From CAYFQH01 sp964345215 (lineage in GTDB: Bacteria > Bacillota > Clostridia > Christensenellales > Aristaeellaceae): 47,832 nt of DNA. Positions within the stretch are counted from its first letter, which is position 1. Every line of letters starts with the position of its first letter. The notes below the pieces were generated by a model. It saw only the letters and a program-made list of their open reading frames with translations, did not search any database and was not told where the DNA came from. Where the stretch lies: the NCBI GenBank assembly GCA_964345215.1, contig CAYFQH010000011.1, forward strand, positions 1 to 47,832. Direction: 5' to 3'. Positions 25,357-32,639 of this stretch are shown one piece after another. The translations under genes were made by a program, and so were the position numbers.

Positions 25357-25386
25357 AAAAACCGCCTGAAAGCCAGGCGGTTTTTT
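25357..25386 (+). terminator. Intrinsic terminator after rplL
   Basis: AAAACCGCCTG (ending 25368) pairs with CAGGCGGTTTT (from 25374) around AAAGC, then T-rich sequence. A strong GC stem with a T-run. Confidence 0.85.
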
Positions 25387-25511
25387 ATTTTATGTTGAAA
25401 GAGTACTTTTAATTGTTTGACAATAAACGGCCACAAAAAAGGCGAAGGGCGGATATAATCCTTTAGACATTAGGAATGCAAATTGATGGTAGATGGCTGG
25501 CCAGCACCAAT

Positions 25512-27494
25512 TTAATAACTCCTCCATTCATTTATAAGGTTTGGGTTTGTTAGGCTGTCGGCTAAAAGCCGCTGGGTCAGGGTTTTGCTCTTGCCCGAAT
25601 AGTCGTTATAGGCCGCCAATACATTGGCTAGCTGCACGTCATTTTCCGTTCGGTTATAGGTCCAAAGGGTATCCTCTTGAGTGCCTTCAATGTACAAAAG
25701 GCCTGAGTATGGTTTTACAAGCACCGCCGGAGTTCCCTGTAAAAGGGCCATCATTTTTATCCAAATATCATCTGCCCCAAAACAAAGTTTTTTCATATTT
25801 TGTATATTAAATGCCTCTGGGTGAACTGCGCCAGGGGGGTATAGGGTTCCGCCTCCAGTTAAGGGCATAATCTGCATCAAAGGCCGGTGAAGGGGGGCCA
25901 ACAGGCTCCGCTTCCAATGATAATAGGGCAAGGGATGGCCTGTTTCATCCAGGGTAATGCCGTGGGCATACAGGGTGCTTACAGCCTGGGGATGGGCCTG
26001 ATAGGATTGATAAAGCTGCTCAATGGCATTTTTAGGCACATACAAATCATCGTCAAAGGTAAGAACCAAATCATTGGGATAGTGCTTCATAGCATAATGG
26101 TATTTTTTGTGGGAGCGAAGGTCATCTGTAAAAACGACTTCCACTCCTGCTATCTTTTGATGTTTACGCAAGTACCCGGGTAGCTTTTTTTTAGGGTATT
26201 GGCTTTCGGCCAGCACCAGTAAAATTTTATCCGGTTTTACGCTTTGGCTTTCAAGGCACTTTAGCACCAAGGCTGCAGGTAAGTTTCGTTTAGGGTAGGT
26301 GGTAAGGGAAACGATGATCTTTTCCTTGCGGACTTCACTTTTGTTTAAGGCATCGCTCCTGGGTGCGGCGTTTTTTAAAACCCGGTAATACAGCTTTAAC
26401 TCGTTATAAGTTGAAAAAGGCAGACCTAGCCTTCCGCCCAGCCGCAAGCATTTTTTCAGTACTGCCTTAACGGCTTTTTTGACTTTTTGCTTTGCAATAT
26501 AGGCTTGGTAGCTGTTGTTTTTAATGTATTTGTATAAATCGTATAGGGGATCATCGTTTATATCGGCCCTTGTGCAGTTGGGGTAAGTTTGCCTGTAAAC
26601 ATTGCGGATATATTCATAGTGGGTTTTAAAATCTTCCTGGTCGGCGCTGGTGGCATAGGCATTATGGCTAAAAGCGTATTTTGACACGATAAAAAAGGCC
26701 AGGGCTTCTTGCAGCTCACCCTGAAGGGGGGAAGCGTTAATCCGCTTTTCAACAGCATCAACGGCCAAAATAATATTATTCATGTTCTTTGTTTTTTTGC
26801 TGGTAATAGAGCCTTGAAGGTTGGTACGGTAGTATACCAGGTTTTGGCTCAGATAGGCAATGCTATCGGCAAAGGCGAGGGAGAGGGCTGCAAAGGTGAC
26901 ATCGTTTGTGGTAGAGGTATTTAAAAAAGTGAGATTGTTTTTTTTGATAAATTCGGATCGGTATAACTTATTCCAAGGTACGGGAACCACCACATCTAAA
27001 ATACGCGTGGGCACGTCCTGGCGATTAAAAACCGCTTGTACCGCCCCGCCGGGAAAAAGAGTAGGGCGGATGCCCAATTGCTTCGCGGTGGTTTTTTGCT
27101 GCTGGTCGTACTCGTAGTAATCAAAAGCCACAATGTCTGCACCGGTTTTAAGGGCCTGGTCATAGGCACTTTGTAACAAATCGGGGCTAAAATAATCATC
27201 AGCGTCTAAAAAAATGGTATACTGTCCTTGGGCGGCCTCAAAGCCCCTGTTTCGGCAAACCCCGGCAAAAGATTTTTGAGCCATGGGTATATACTGAATG
27301 CGGCTGTCTTTTTCCATATACTGGGCGATCAGGGCTTTAGAATTATCGGTAGAACAATCATCAACACAAATCAACTCAAAATCTTCAAAAGTTTGGGCAA
27401 GCAAACTGTTAATGCACTCGCCGATGTATTTCTGGGCATTATAAACAGGCATAACAATAGAAATATGAACAGGCTGATGGATTTTTTCGGTCAT
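25512..27494 (-). CDS. Two-domain glycosyltransferase, GT2 domain plus second GT-A-like domain
   Basis: The 660-residue protein starts at ATG 27494 with AGGAGG seven bases upstream; the longer open frame from 27758 is not supported. Residues about 10-240 are a GT2 domain: VHISIVMPVYNAQKYI, VDDCSTDNS and the metal-binding FLDADDYF. A helical middle follows. From about residue 389 a second domain begins with EKIIVSLTTYPKR and has FDDDLYVP near residue 480, again a DxD-type metal site, and a later FGADDIWIK. It probably adds sugars to a cell-surface polymer; donor and acceptor are unknown. No transmembrane segment is evident. It stands alone, divergent from the sortase gene. Confidence 0.8.
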   Translation of the reverse strand: MTEKIHQPVHISIVMPVYNAQKYIGECINSLLAQTFEDFELICVDDCSTDNSKALIAQYMEKDSRIQYIPMAQKSFAGVCRNRGFEAAQGQYTIFLDADDYFSPDLLQSAYDQALKTGADIVAFDYYEYDQQQKTTAKQLGIRPTLFPGGAVQAVFNRQDVPTRILDVVVPVPWNKLYRSEFIKKNNLTFLNTSTTNDVTFAALSLAFADSIAYLSQNLVYYRTNLQGSITSKKTKNMNNIILAVDAVEKRINASPLQGELQEALAFFIVSKYAFSHNAYATSADQEDFKTHYEYIRNVYRQTYPNCTRADINDDPLYDLYKYIKNNSYQAYIAKQKVKKAVKAVLKKCLRLGGRLGLPFSTYNELKLYYRVLKNAAPRSDALNKSEVRKEKIIVSLTTYPKRNLPAALVLKCLESQSVKPDKILLVLAESQYPKKKLPGYLRKHQKIAGVEVVFTDDLRSHKKYHYAMKHYPNDLVLTFDDDLYVPKNAIEQLYQSYQAHPQAVSTLYAHGITLDETGHPLPYYHWKRSLLAPLHRPLMQIMPLTGGGTLYPPGAVHPEAFNIQNMKKLCFGADDIWIKMMALLQGTPAVLVKPYSGLLYIEGTQEDTLWTYNRTENDVQLANVLAAYNDYSGKSKTLTQRLLADSLTNPNLINEWRSY

Positions 27495-27543
27495 GAAGGT
27501 GCCTCCTACGTAACAAATGGGCAAGGAAAATACTTGCCTGCCT

Positions 27544-27552
27544 ATTATAACA
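27544..27552 (-). promoter_or_regulatory. Extended -10 promoter of the glycosyltransferase gene
   Basis: The minus strand reads TGTTATAAT, an extended -10 about 50 bases upstream of the ATG. The -35 region is poor. Confidence 0.45.
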
Positions 27553-27624
27553 TAATTAGGCAAAGGGAAACCGTTTTTTGGTGCCAGCCTTGCTGAAAGG
27601 ACCGTAAAGTTTACAGATATTTCA

Positions 27625-27653
27625 TTGACACAGGGGCTCGTAAAAAGTAAAGT
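27625..27653 (+). promoter_or_regulatory. Probable promoter of the sortase gene
   Basis: TTGACA (27625-27630), a 17-base spacer and TAAAGT (27648-27653). An alternative TATACT at 27653 has a 22-base spacer, which is too long. Confidence 0.45.
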
Positions 27654-27690
27654 ATACTTATCAAACACGATAAAAAAGGATGGAAAAACC

Positions 27691-28701
27691 ATGGGAAAAC
27701 GATCAGAAAAACAGAAAAAATCTCCGATGCAGTTTTTGTTAAGTTTTTTAATTGTCATCTGCGCAGGGGTGTTTATATTTGCCGGCTATAAGCTGTTTAC
27801 TGAGTTAAAAGAGTATAAAGACGGGGAACAAGCCTATGAAAAAATCTCTGATTCCTACGCCGCTACTTCTGACGATGTGGAAAAACTCATTGCTTCCGGT
27901 GAGTTAAATGCCTTTATGAATCCCAGCTACACCCCAAGAGGGGAGCAAAACAATCAAACAGATCAAAACTCTAATCCCGCCCCAAACACAAGCCAGGAAG
28001 GAAATCAGGGCATTGACATTGTAGTAGAAGGGGAAGCCGCACCGGGCATTGATATGATTAAAAGGGAAGAAGAGGAAAGAGTCTTTACGCAGCAAGGTGT
28101 TCCCTACACCAACCCCTTTAACGTAACAGGCTTAAAAGAGCAGTGGCCCAATGTAGTAGGCTGGGTGTATATTCCTAAAACCGTTGTCAGCTACCCCATT
28201 GTTCAGGGGGATGATAATACCAAGTACCTGCGCACCACAGTAGATGAACAGTACAACAAAGCAGGGGCCATTTTTATGGATTATGAGAGTGAAAAAGATT
28301 TTACTGGTGAGCACACGGTGATTTATGGGCACAACCTAAAAAATGGCAAGATGTTTGCAGATTTAATCAAGTATAAAGAAAAAGACTTTTTTGAGCAAAA
28401 CCCCTATGTATATCTTTTTTTAGAAGACAGGGTGCTGGAACTGCGCATCGTGTCTGCCTATCCGGCCAAGGCCCACTCCAGCCAGCGGCAAATGCTCTTT
28501 GGGGACAGGGCTGAGTTTGAAAGCTATGTGCAAAACGTGCTGGATCAGTGCGACTATTCTTTGCCAATAGAAGTGGATAAGGTAAGCCAGCTGTTTACCC
28601 TGGCAACTTGCTCATACGAATGGAACGATACCAGAACCTATGTTCATGCCGTGCTCTCTAACGAAATACCATTAGAACAAACAGCGTTGAAAACCCGATA
28701 A
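27691..28701 (+). CDS. Class B sortase
   Basis: The 336-residue membrane-anchored cysteine transpeptidase has a basic N-terminus, one transmembrane helix (about 14-36), a long variable linker rich in Asn, Gln and Ser, and the sortase barrel. Catalytic residues are H214 (YGHNLKNGKMF), C307 (TLATC) and R315 (SYEWNDTR). The helix after the histidine and the TLATCSYEWNDTR pattern fit class B enzymes, which attach proteins to peptidoglycan. ATG 27691 is chosen because AAGGATGG precedes it; the frame from 27625 starts inside the promoter. No substrate with a sorting signal lies next to it. Confidence 0.88.
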   Translation: MGKRSEKQKKSPMQFLLSFLIVICAGVFIFAGYKLFTELKEYKDGEQAYEKISDSYAATSDDVEKLIASGELNAFMNPSYTPRGEQNNQTDQNSNPAPNTSQEGNQGIDIVVEGEAAPGIDMIKREEEERVFTQQGVPYTNPFNVTGLKEQWPNVVGWVYIPKTVVSYPIVQGDDNTKYLRTTVDEQYNKAGAIFMDYESEKDFTGEHTVIYGHNLKNGKMFADLIKYKEKDFFEQNPYVYLFLEDRVLELRIVSAYPAKAHSSQRQMLFGDRAEFESYVQNVLDQCDYSLPIEVDKVSQLFTLATCSYEWNDTRTYVHAVLSNEIPLEQTALKTR

Positions 28702-28704
28702 AAA

Positions 28705-28737
28705 AAAGGCAAAAGATAATTCTTTTGCCTTTTTTTA
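28705..28737 (+). terminator. Intrinsic terminator after the sortase gene
   Basis: AAAGGCAAAAGA (28705-28716) pairs with TCTTTTGCCTTT (28721-28732) around TAAT, followed by more T. Confidence 0.8.
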
Positions 28738-28753
28738 TTTTATGCTTTTAGAT

Positions 28754-28869
28754 GCAGCTCAAAACAGATTTTCATTCAAGCTGCCAGCCAAAGGCTTCCA
28801 GGGGCCATAAAAGTCCACTGCCTGTCAATGGAGCAAAAGCCTTTGCTTTTGTGCTGGCAGGCTGTTTTT
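28754..28869 (+). promoter_or_regulatory. Structured region before the UvrA-like gene, possible regulatory RNA
   Basis: AGCTGCCAGC (28779-28788) can pair either with GCAGCT upstream (28754-28759) or, by CTGCCAGC, with GCTGGCAG (28853-28860) downstream. The second choice encloses about 64 bases, including a clear CAAAAGC-CTTT-GCTTTTG hairpin (28834-28851), and is followed by GCTGTTTTTC. Mutually exclusive helices ending in a T-run suggest a riboswitch- or attenuator-like element. I do not recognise a known class, and the likely promoter of the downstream gene lies after it. Confidence 0.35.
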
Positions 28870-28884
28870 CTATACCCATTAATA

Positions 28885-28893
28885 TGGTAAAAT
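28885..28893 (+). promoter_or_regulatory. Extended -10 promoter of the UvrA-like gene
   Basis: TGGTAAAAT lies about 65 bases before the start. The -35 is weak. It is flanked by an inverted repeat, CTATACCC (28870-28877) and GGGTATAG (28920-28927), which could be an operator. Confidence 0.4.
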
Positions 28894-28956
28894 AAAAAGG
28901 CCTGATAATCATGAAACAGGGGTATAGCGGCCTCTTACGGTAAAAGGAGAATGATG

Positions 28957-29882
28957 ATGGGAAATAAAAAAGAATCCTATAGCCTTCCTAAGGCCATCAA
29001 GGTACGTGGGGTGCGGGTAAATAACCTGAAAAATTTAGATATAGATATTCCCCTTCATACCTTTGTGGCGGTGTGCGGGGTGTCGGGTTCGGGCAAANNN
29101 NNNNNNNNNNNNNNNNNNNNNNNNNNNNNNNNNNNNNNNNNNNNNNNNNNNNNNNNNNNNNNNNNNNNNNNNNNNNNNNNNNNNNNNNNNNNNNNNNAGA
29201 TATTCCCCTTCATACCTTTGTGGCGGTGTGCGGGGTGTCGGGTTCGGGCAAAAGCTCCCTGGCCATGGGCACCTTATATGCAGAAGGCTCCCGCCGGTAT
29301 TTGGAAACCTTGTCAACCTACACCCGCCGGCGTATTGAACAGGCTTCTGTGCCGGATATGGACGAAATACGCTACCTGCTCAGCGCCCTGGCCCTGCGCC
29401 AGCGGCCCAATGTGCCAAACATCCGCAGTACGGTGGGCACCCTATCAGAAACCTTGAATATTTTGCGGCTTATGTTCTCTCGGCTGGGCAGCCACCTTTG
29501 CCCCGATGGCACTTACGCTACCCCCAGTATCGAGGCCATTCAAAAAGTGGAAATCACCTATTCCGGGGGCACCATGGAGTTGCCCAGCGCCGAATCCTTT
29601 GCTTTTAATGGGCAAGGAGCCTGTCCCACCTGTCAAGGCAGCGGCCAGGTGGCGGAAGTAGATCGGGCGACCTTGATTGGGGATGAGAATAAAACCATCC
29701 GCCAGGGGGCTGTTGCGGCTTGGCGCACCCCCGGGGGAATGATTTACTCCATGGCTGCCGAAGCCCTGGGCATTCGAACCGATGTTCCCTTTAAGGATTT
29801 AAGCGAAAAAGAAAAAGAAATGGTTCTCCATGGCAAGCCCCAAAAGGTACCGCTAAAGATTGATGGAGGCCAACTATTATAA
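28957..29882 (+). CDS. UvrA-like ABC ATPase, N-terminal part (interrupted by gap, then frameshift)
   Basis: This is the first half of a UvrA-family ABC ATPase. Start 28957 is favoured over 28951 and 28954 because AAAAGGAG lies seven bases before it. Up to the gap it reads MGNKKESYSLPKAIKVRG and on to the Walker A GVSGSGK. After the gap the same 55 bases recur and the frame goes on with SSLAMGTLYAEGSRRYLETL. Joining the duplicated flanks restores one continuous frame. CPTCQGSGQV is the first zinc-knuckle region. The frame stops at 29882, but homology continues in the +1 frame. It was probably a roughly 826-residue UvrA2-like protein, shorter than true UvrA; such proteins lack UvrB-dependent repair parts and are often linked to drug tolerance. 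Confidence 0.7.
29043..29252 (+). repeat. 55-base direct duplication on both sides of an assembly gap
   Basis: The 55 bases at 29043-29097 are repeated exactly at 29198-29252, with 100 N between. A duplication of exactly this kind is expected when two contigs overlapping by a k-mer are joined with a placeholder gap. It is an assembly feature, not biology. Confidence 0.9.
29098..29197. other. Assembly gap of 100 N inside the UvrA-like gene
   Basis: Exactly 100 N. The identical 55-base flanks and the reading frame restored by merging them indicate that no sequence is missing here. Confidence 0.95.
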
Positions 29883-31593
29883 CGCCTACGATGCCATTGA
29901 AAGGGGTTACCATAAAACTGAAAATGAAAAAAGCCGGGAGCGGTTCAGCCGTTTTTACCATATAGCTGTTTGCCCTGCCTGTGGAGGCAGCCGCTATTCC
30001 CAAAAGGCTTTGTCAACACTCCTCGGGGAAAAAAACATTGCCCAGGTATCGGCTTTAACCTTGGAAGAGTTGAAAGGCTTTACTCAGGGCCTGGCCGAGG
30101 GCCTGCCTTTGGAAATGCAGCCCATAAGGGCAAAGCTGACCGAGAAGTTTTATGATTATTTGCGTCCCCTCCTTGGCTTAGGCCTTACTTACCTTTCCCT
30201 TAACCGAAACGGGAACAGCCTGTCTACAGGGGAGCTGCAGCGCCTTCAGCTGGCTCGTACCCTGCGCAACGAACCCACCGGGGTTTTATATGTGCTGGAT
30301 GAGCCTTCCATTGGCCTGCATCCGGCCAACGTTGGCGGTTTATTTGAGGTATTTGACGGGCTTTTAAAACAAGGGAATTCCCTTGTGGTGGTAGAGCATG
30401 ATGTGGATGTGCTGCTAAAGGCCCAGTATGTGATTGAAATGGGGTCCGGAGCAGGAAAAAATGGGGGCGCCCTTTTAAACGCAGGCAGCGTAGAACAGGT
30501 GGCCGAAAGTAAAACCTCACTCATTGGCCCTCATCTAAATGGCAAGGCAAAATTACTGGTGCGAAAACAGCGCCCGGTGGAGGAACTTTTTGAAAAAGGC
30601 GCTATCCACCTTGAAATTGATGAACTGCACACCCTTTACAACATTTCGGCAGCCTTTCCCATCGGCTGTTTAACGGCAGTAACGGGGGTATCCGGCGCGG
30701 GTAAAACAGCCCTGGTGCTGGATAGCCTGGTAGCCGCCTTGGAGGCAAAAATAAAGAAAAAACTCCTGCCGGACTTTATAAAAAAAATAACCCGAAATGG
30801 CATTCGGCGGGTGGTCACCGTGGATGCAACTCCCGTTGGCAAAAACAACCGCTCTACTGTTGCCACTTATTCCGGGATACTGGACGGCATTCGAAACCTT
30901 TTTGCCGCTACGGAGTTAGCCAAGGAACTCGGCTGGGATGCGGGACATTTTTCCTATAATACTCAGGAGGGGGCCTGCGAAACTTGCGGTGGCAGCGGCC
31001 ATATATCCCTGGACGTTCAATTTTTGCCCGATGTGGATTTATTGTGCCCCACCTGCGGGGGCAGCCGTTACAATGTCCAAACTTTGCAGGTGCAGTGGCA
31101 GGGGCTGTCAGTAGCCGAGGTGTTGGCTCTAACCCTTGATGAGGCTTTGGAAGTGTTTAAAAACCAAAGCACAATTTTGCCTAAAATAGAGGCTCTTACA
31201 GCCCTTGGGTTAGGGTATTTGGCCCTGGGGGAGGCCACGCCCCTTTTATCCGGCGAGGAGGCACAGCGCTTAAAGCTGGTGGCGGAAATTGGCAAAATGC
31301 AAAAGGGAACTTTGTTTGTTTTTGACGAGCCGACCACGGGCTTTCATCCCCAGGATATTCGTACCCTGCTGGTGGTATTTGATACTTTAATCAGCGCCGG
31401 AGGCACGGTGATTGTCATTGAGCACGATTTGGATTTAATTGCTAATGCCGATTATGTAATCGATATGGGCCCGGGAGGTGGCATCCACGGGGGCCGTGTG
31501 GTTTTTGCCGGCAGTCCTGGCCAGCTATGTAAGATTCCAGGCAGTGTCACAGGCAGGTATTTAAAGGCATACTGGGCCCGTTACGAGGAATAA
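29860..31593 (+). CDS. UvrA-like ABC ATPase, C-terminal part (frameshifted from upstream half)
   Basis: This frame is +1 relative to the upstream half and overlaps it by 23 bases. The TTG at 29860 is unlikely to be a genuine start. It contains the rest of ABC module 1 (zinc knuckle CPACGGSRYS, signature LSTGELQRLQLARTL, Walker B VLYVLDEPSIGLHP) and a full module 2 (Walker A GVSGAGKT, zinc module CETCGGSGH and CPTCGGSRYN, signature LSGEEAQRLKL, Walker B LFVFDEPTTGFHP, and EHDLDLIANADYVIDMGPGGG). All ATPase motifs are intact, so the break is either a sequencing error or a very recent mutation. A loop just before YYNAY also seems short for the family. Confidence 0.75.
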   Translation: MMEANYYNAYDAIERGYHKTENEKSRERFSRFYHIAVCPACGGSRYSQKALSTLLGEKNIAQVSALTLEELKGFTQGLAEGLPLEMQPIRAKLTEKFYDYLRPLLGLGLTYLSLNRNGNSLSTGELQRLQLARTLRNEPTGVLYVLDEPSIGLHPANVGGLFEVFDGLLKQGNSLVVVEHDVDVLLKAQYVIEMGSGAGKNGGALLNAGSVEQVAESKTSLIGPHLNGKAKLLVRKQRPVEELFEKGAIHLEIDELHTLYNISAAFPIGCLTAVTGVSGAGKTALVLDSLVAALEAKIKKKLLPDFIKKITRNGIRRVVTVDATPVGKNNRSTVATYSGILDGIRNLFAATELAKELGWDAGHFSYNTQEGACETCGGSGHISLDVQFLPDVDLLCPTCGGSRYNVQTLQVQWQGLSVAEVLALTLDEALEVFKNQSTILPKIEALTALGLGYLALGEATPLLSGEEAQRLKLVAEIGKMQKGTLFVFDEPTTGFHPQDIRTLLVVFDTLISAGGTVIVIEHDLDLIANADYVIDMGPGGGIHGGRVVFAGSPGQLCKIPGSVTGRYLKAYWARYEE

Positions 31594-31677
31594 AGATCAA
31601 AAAAACGCAGGTAAAAAGCTTGGGCAGCTCTTCTTTTTTAGACTTAAAGCCATCAAACTCATCAACAGCCATACAAC

Positions 31678-31710
31678 AAAAAACAGGCGGCTTATGCCAA
31701 CCTGTTTTTT
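31678..31710. terminator. Bidirectional terminator between the UvrA-like gene and tRNA genes
   Basis: AAAAAACAGG (31678-31687) pairs with CCTGTTTTTT (31701-31710), extended by GGC/GCC, with A-run and T-run on opposite sides. It serves the plus-strand UvrA-like gene and the minus-strand tRNA pair. Confidence 0.75.
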
Positions 31711-31735
31711 GCTTTTTAAGCCAATAGATTATTTT

Positions 31736-31809
31736 TGGAGCGGGTGATGGGAATCGAACCCACGTAGCTAGCTTGGAAGGCTAGAGCTCTACCATTGAGC
31801 TACACCCGC
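31736..31809 (-). tRNA. tRNA-Gly (anticodon TCC)
   Basis: 74 bases including an encoded CCA. Acceptor stem GCGGGTG with CACCCGC, D-stem GCTC/GAGC, anticodon stem CTAGC/GCTAG around loop CTTCCAA (anticodon TCC), and the T-loop TTCGATT. It is the second gene of a tRNA pair; the terminator follows. Confidence 0.96.
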
Positions 31810-31814
31810 GTAAA

Positions 31815-31897
31815 TGGTGCGGACGAAGAGACTTGAACTCTTACGTCTAGGACACTAGATCCTAAGTCTAGCGCGTCTGCCATTCCGCCACGTCCGC
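31815..31897 (-). tRNA. tRNA-Leu (anticodon TAG)
   Basis: 83 bases including an encoded CCA. Acceptor stem GCGGACG with CGTCCGC, anticodon stem CTAGA/TCTAG around CTTAGGA (anticodon TAG), a long variable arm as in class II tRNAs, and the T-loop TTCAAGT. Five bases separate it from tRNA-Gly, so both come from one transcript. Confidence 0.96.
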
Positions 31898-31933
31898 ATA
31901 GGGTTTGATTTACTGTGTTTAGCCACGAAGGTT

Positions 31934-31962
31934 ATCCTAGCATATATTCATGCAAATGTCAA
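31934..31962 (-). promoter_or_regulatory. Promoter of the tRNA-Leu/tRNA-Gly unit
   Basis: On the minus strand TTGACA (31962-31957), a 17-base spacer and TAGGAT (31939-31934), 37 bases upstream of tRNA-Leu. Confidence 0.7.
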
Positions 31963-32053
31963 TGTAAAAAGGCGAAATGATAAATAAATGTTATGGAAAA
32001 GGTTGGCTCTGTGCTATGATAATAGCGTAGAGCAAAAAGGAGTGTACAGGCAG

Positions 32054-32500
32054 ATGGAACACGAATTTTTTATGAAAATGGCCCTGGATTTGGCTAAACA
32101 GGCCCAAAGGGAAGGGGAAGTGCCTGTAGGGGCGGTGGTGGTACACCAAAATCAGGTGATTGGCCAAGGATATAATCTGCGGGAAAAGCTAAAAAGTCCA
32201 ACAGCTCATGCTGAAATGCTGGCCATTACCCAGGCGAGCAGGCACTTAAATACCAGGCGGCTTGAAGGCTGCAGCCTCTATGTTACCTTGGAACCTTGCC
32301 CCATGTGCGCCGGAGCCATGATTATGGCGCAAATCAACCGGTGTTATTTTGCTGCCTACGACCAGCGCCAAGGCTGTGGCGGCAGTATTTATAACCTCCT
32401 TGAAGACCCGGCTTTTTACCACCAATGCAAGGTCATTGGGGGAATCATGGAAGAAGAAGCTCAAAAATTGCTTCAAGAATTTTTTGGGAAAAAGCGCTGA
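32054..32500 (+). CDS. tadA: tRNA-specific adenosine deaminase TadA
   Basis: The 148-residue zinc enzyme converts A34 to inosine in tRNA-Arg(ACG). The active site is H52-A-E54 (TAHAEMLAI) and P-C82-P-M-C85 (EPCPMCAGAM). EVPVGAVVV is also canonical. The start at 32054 fits the family N-terminus (EHEFFMKMALDLA); AAGGAG lies 11 bases away, a bit far, and the upstream ATG at 31988 adds 22 unrelated residues. It is a single gene next to tRNA genes. Confidence 0.93.
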   Translation: MEHEFFMKMALDLAKQAQREGEVPVGAVVVHQNQVIGQGYNLREKLKSPTAHAEMLAITQASRHLNTRRLEGCSLYVTLEPCPMCAGAMIMAQINRCYFAAYDQRQGCGGSIYNLLEDPAFYHQCKVIGGIMEEEAQKLLQEFFGKKR

Positions 32501-32575
32501 AAAAGGTTTTTAAAAACGTAAAAACGGCTATGATGTCCTTCCTGGGGTAAAAAGCCGGTAAAAGGCAAAATAAGT

Positions 32576-32604
32576 TTGCACAAATAAGGATAAATCAGTA
32601 TAAT
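32576..32604 (+). promoter_or_regulatory. Promoter of the HAD-hprK-ROK-asnS operon
   Basis: TTGCAC (32576-32581), a 17-base spacer and TATAAT (32599-32604), about 35 bases before the first start codon. Confidence 0.65.
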
Positions 32605-32639
32605 AAATGCCATGGTACCATGGCAAAGGAGGATCTGCA

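Noticed and set aside
25389..25511. Possible small RNA or terminator between rplL and the glycosyltransferase gene
   Set aside because: TTGACA and TATAAT are present but about 31 bases apart, and the palindrome GCTGGCCAGC has no T-run on either strand.
27625..27690. 22-residue N-terminal extension of the sortase frame
   Set aside because: It starts in the predicted -35 element, and the downstream ATG has the better ribosome binding site and a normal membrane-anchor start.
29063..29457. Frames reading through the second N gap, in a different phase on each side
   Set aside because: They depend on the artificial 100-N length; collapsing the 55-base duplicate gives the real frame.
32501..32575. 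Signal recognition particle RNA, often found near tadA
   Set aside because: No conserved SRP RNA helix or tetraloop pattern is visible in this short gap.
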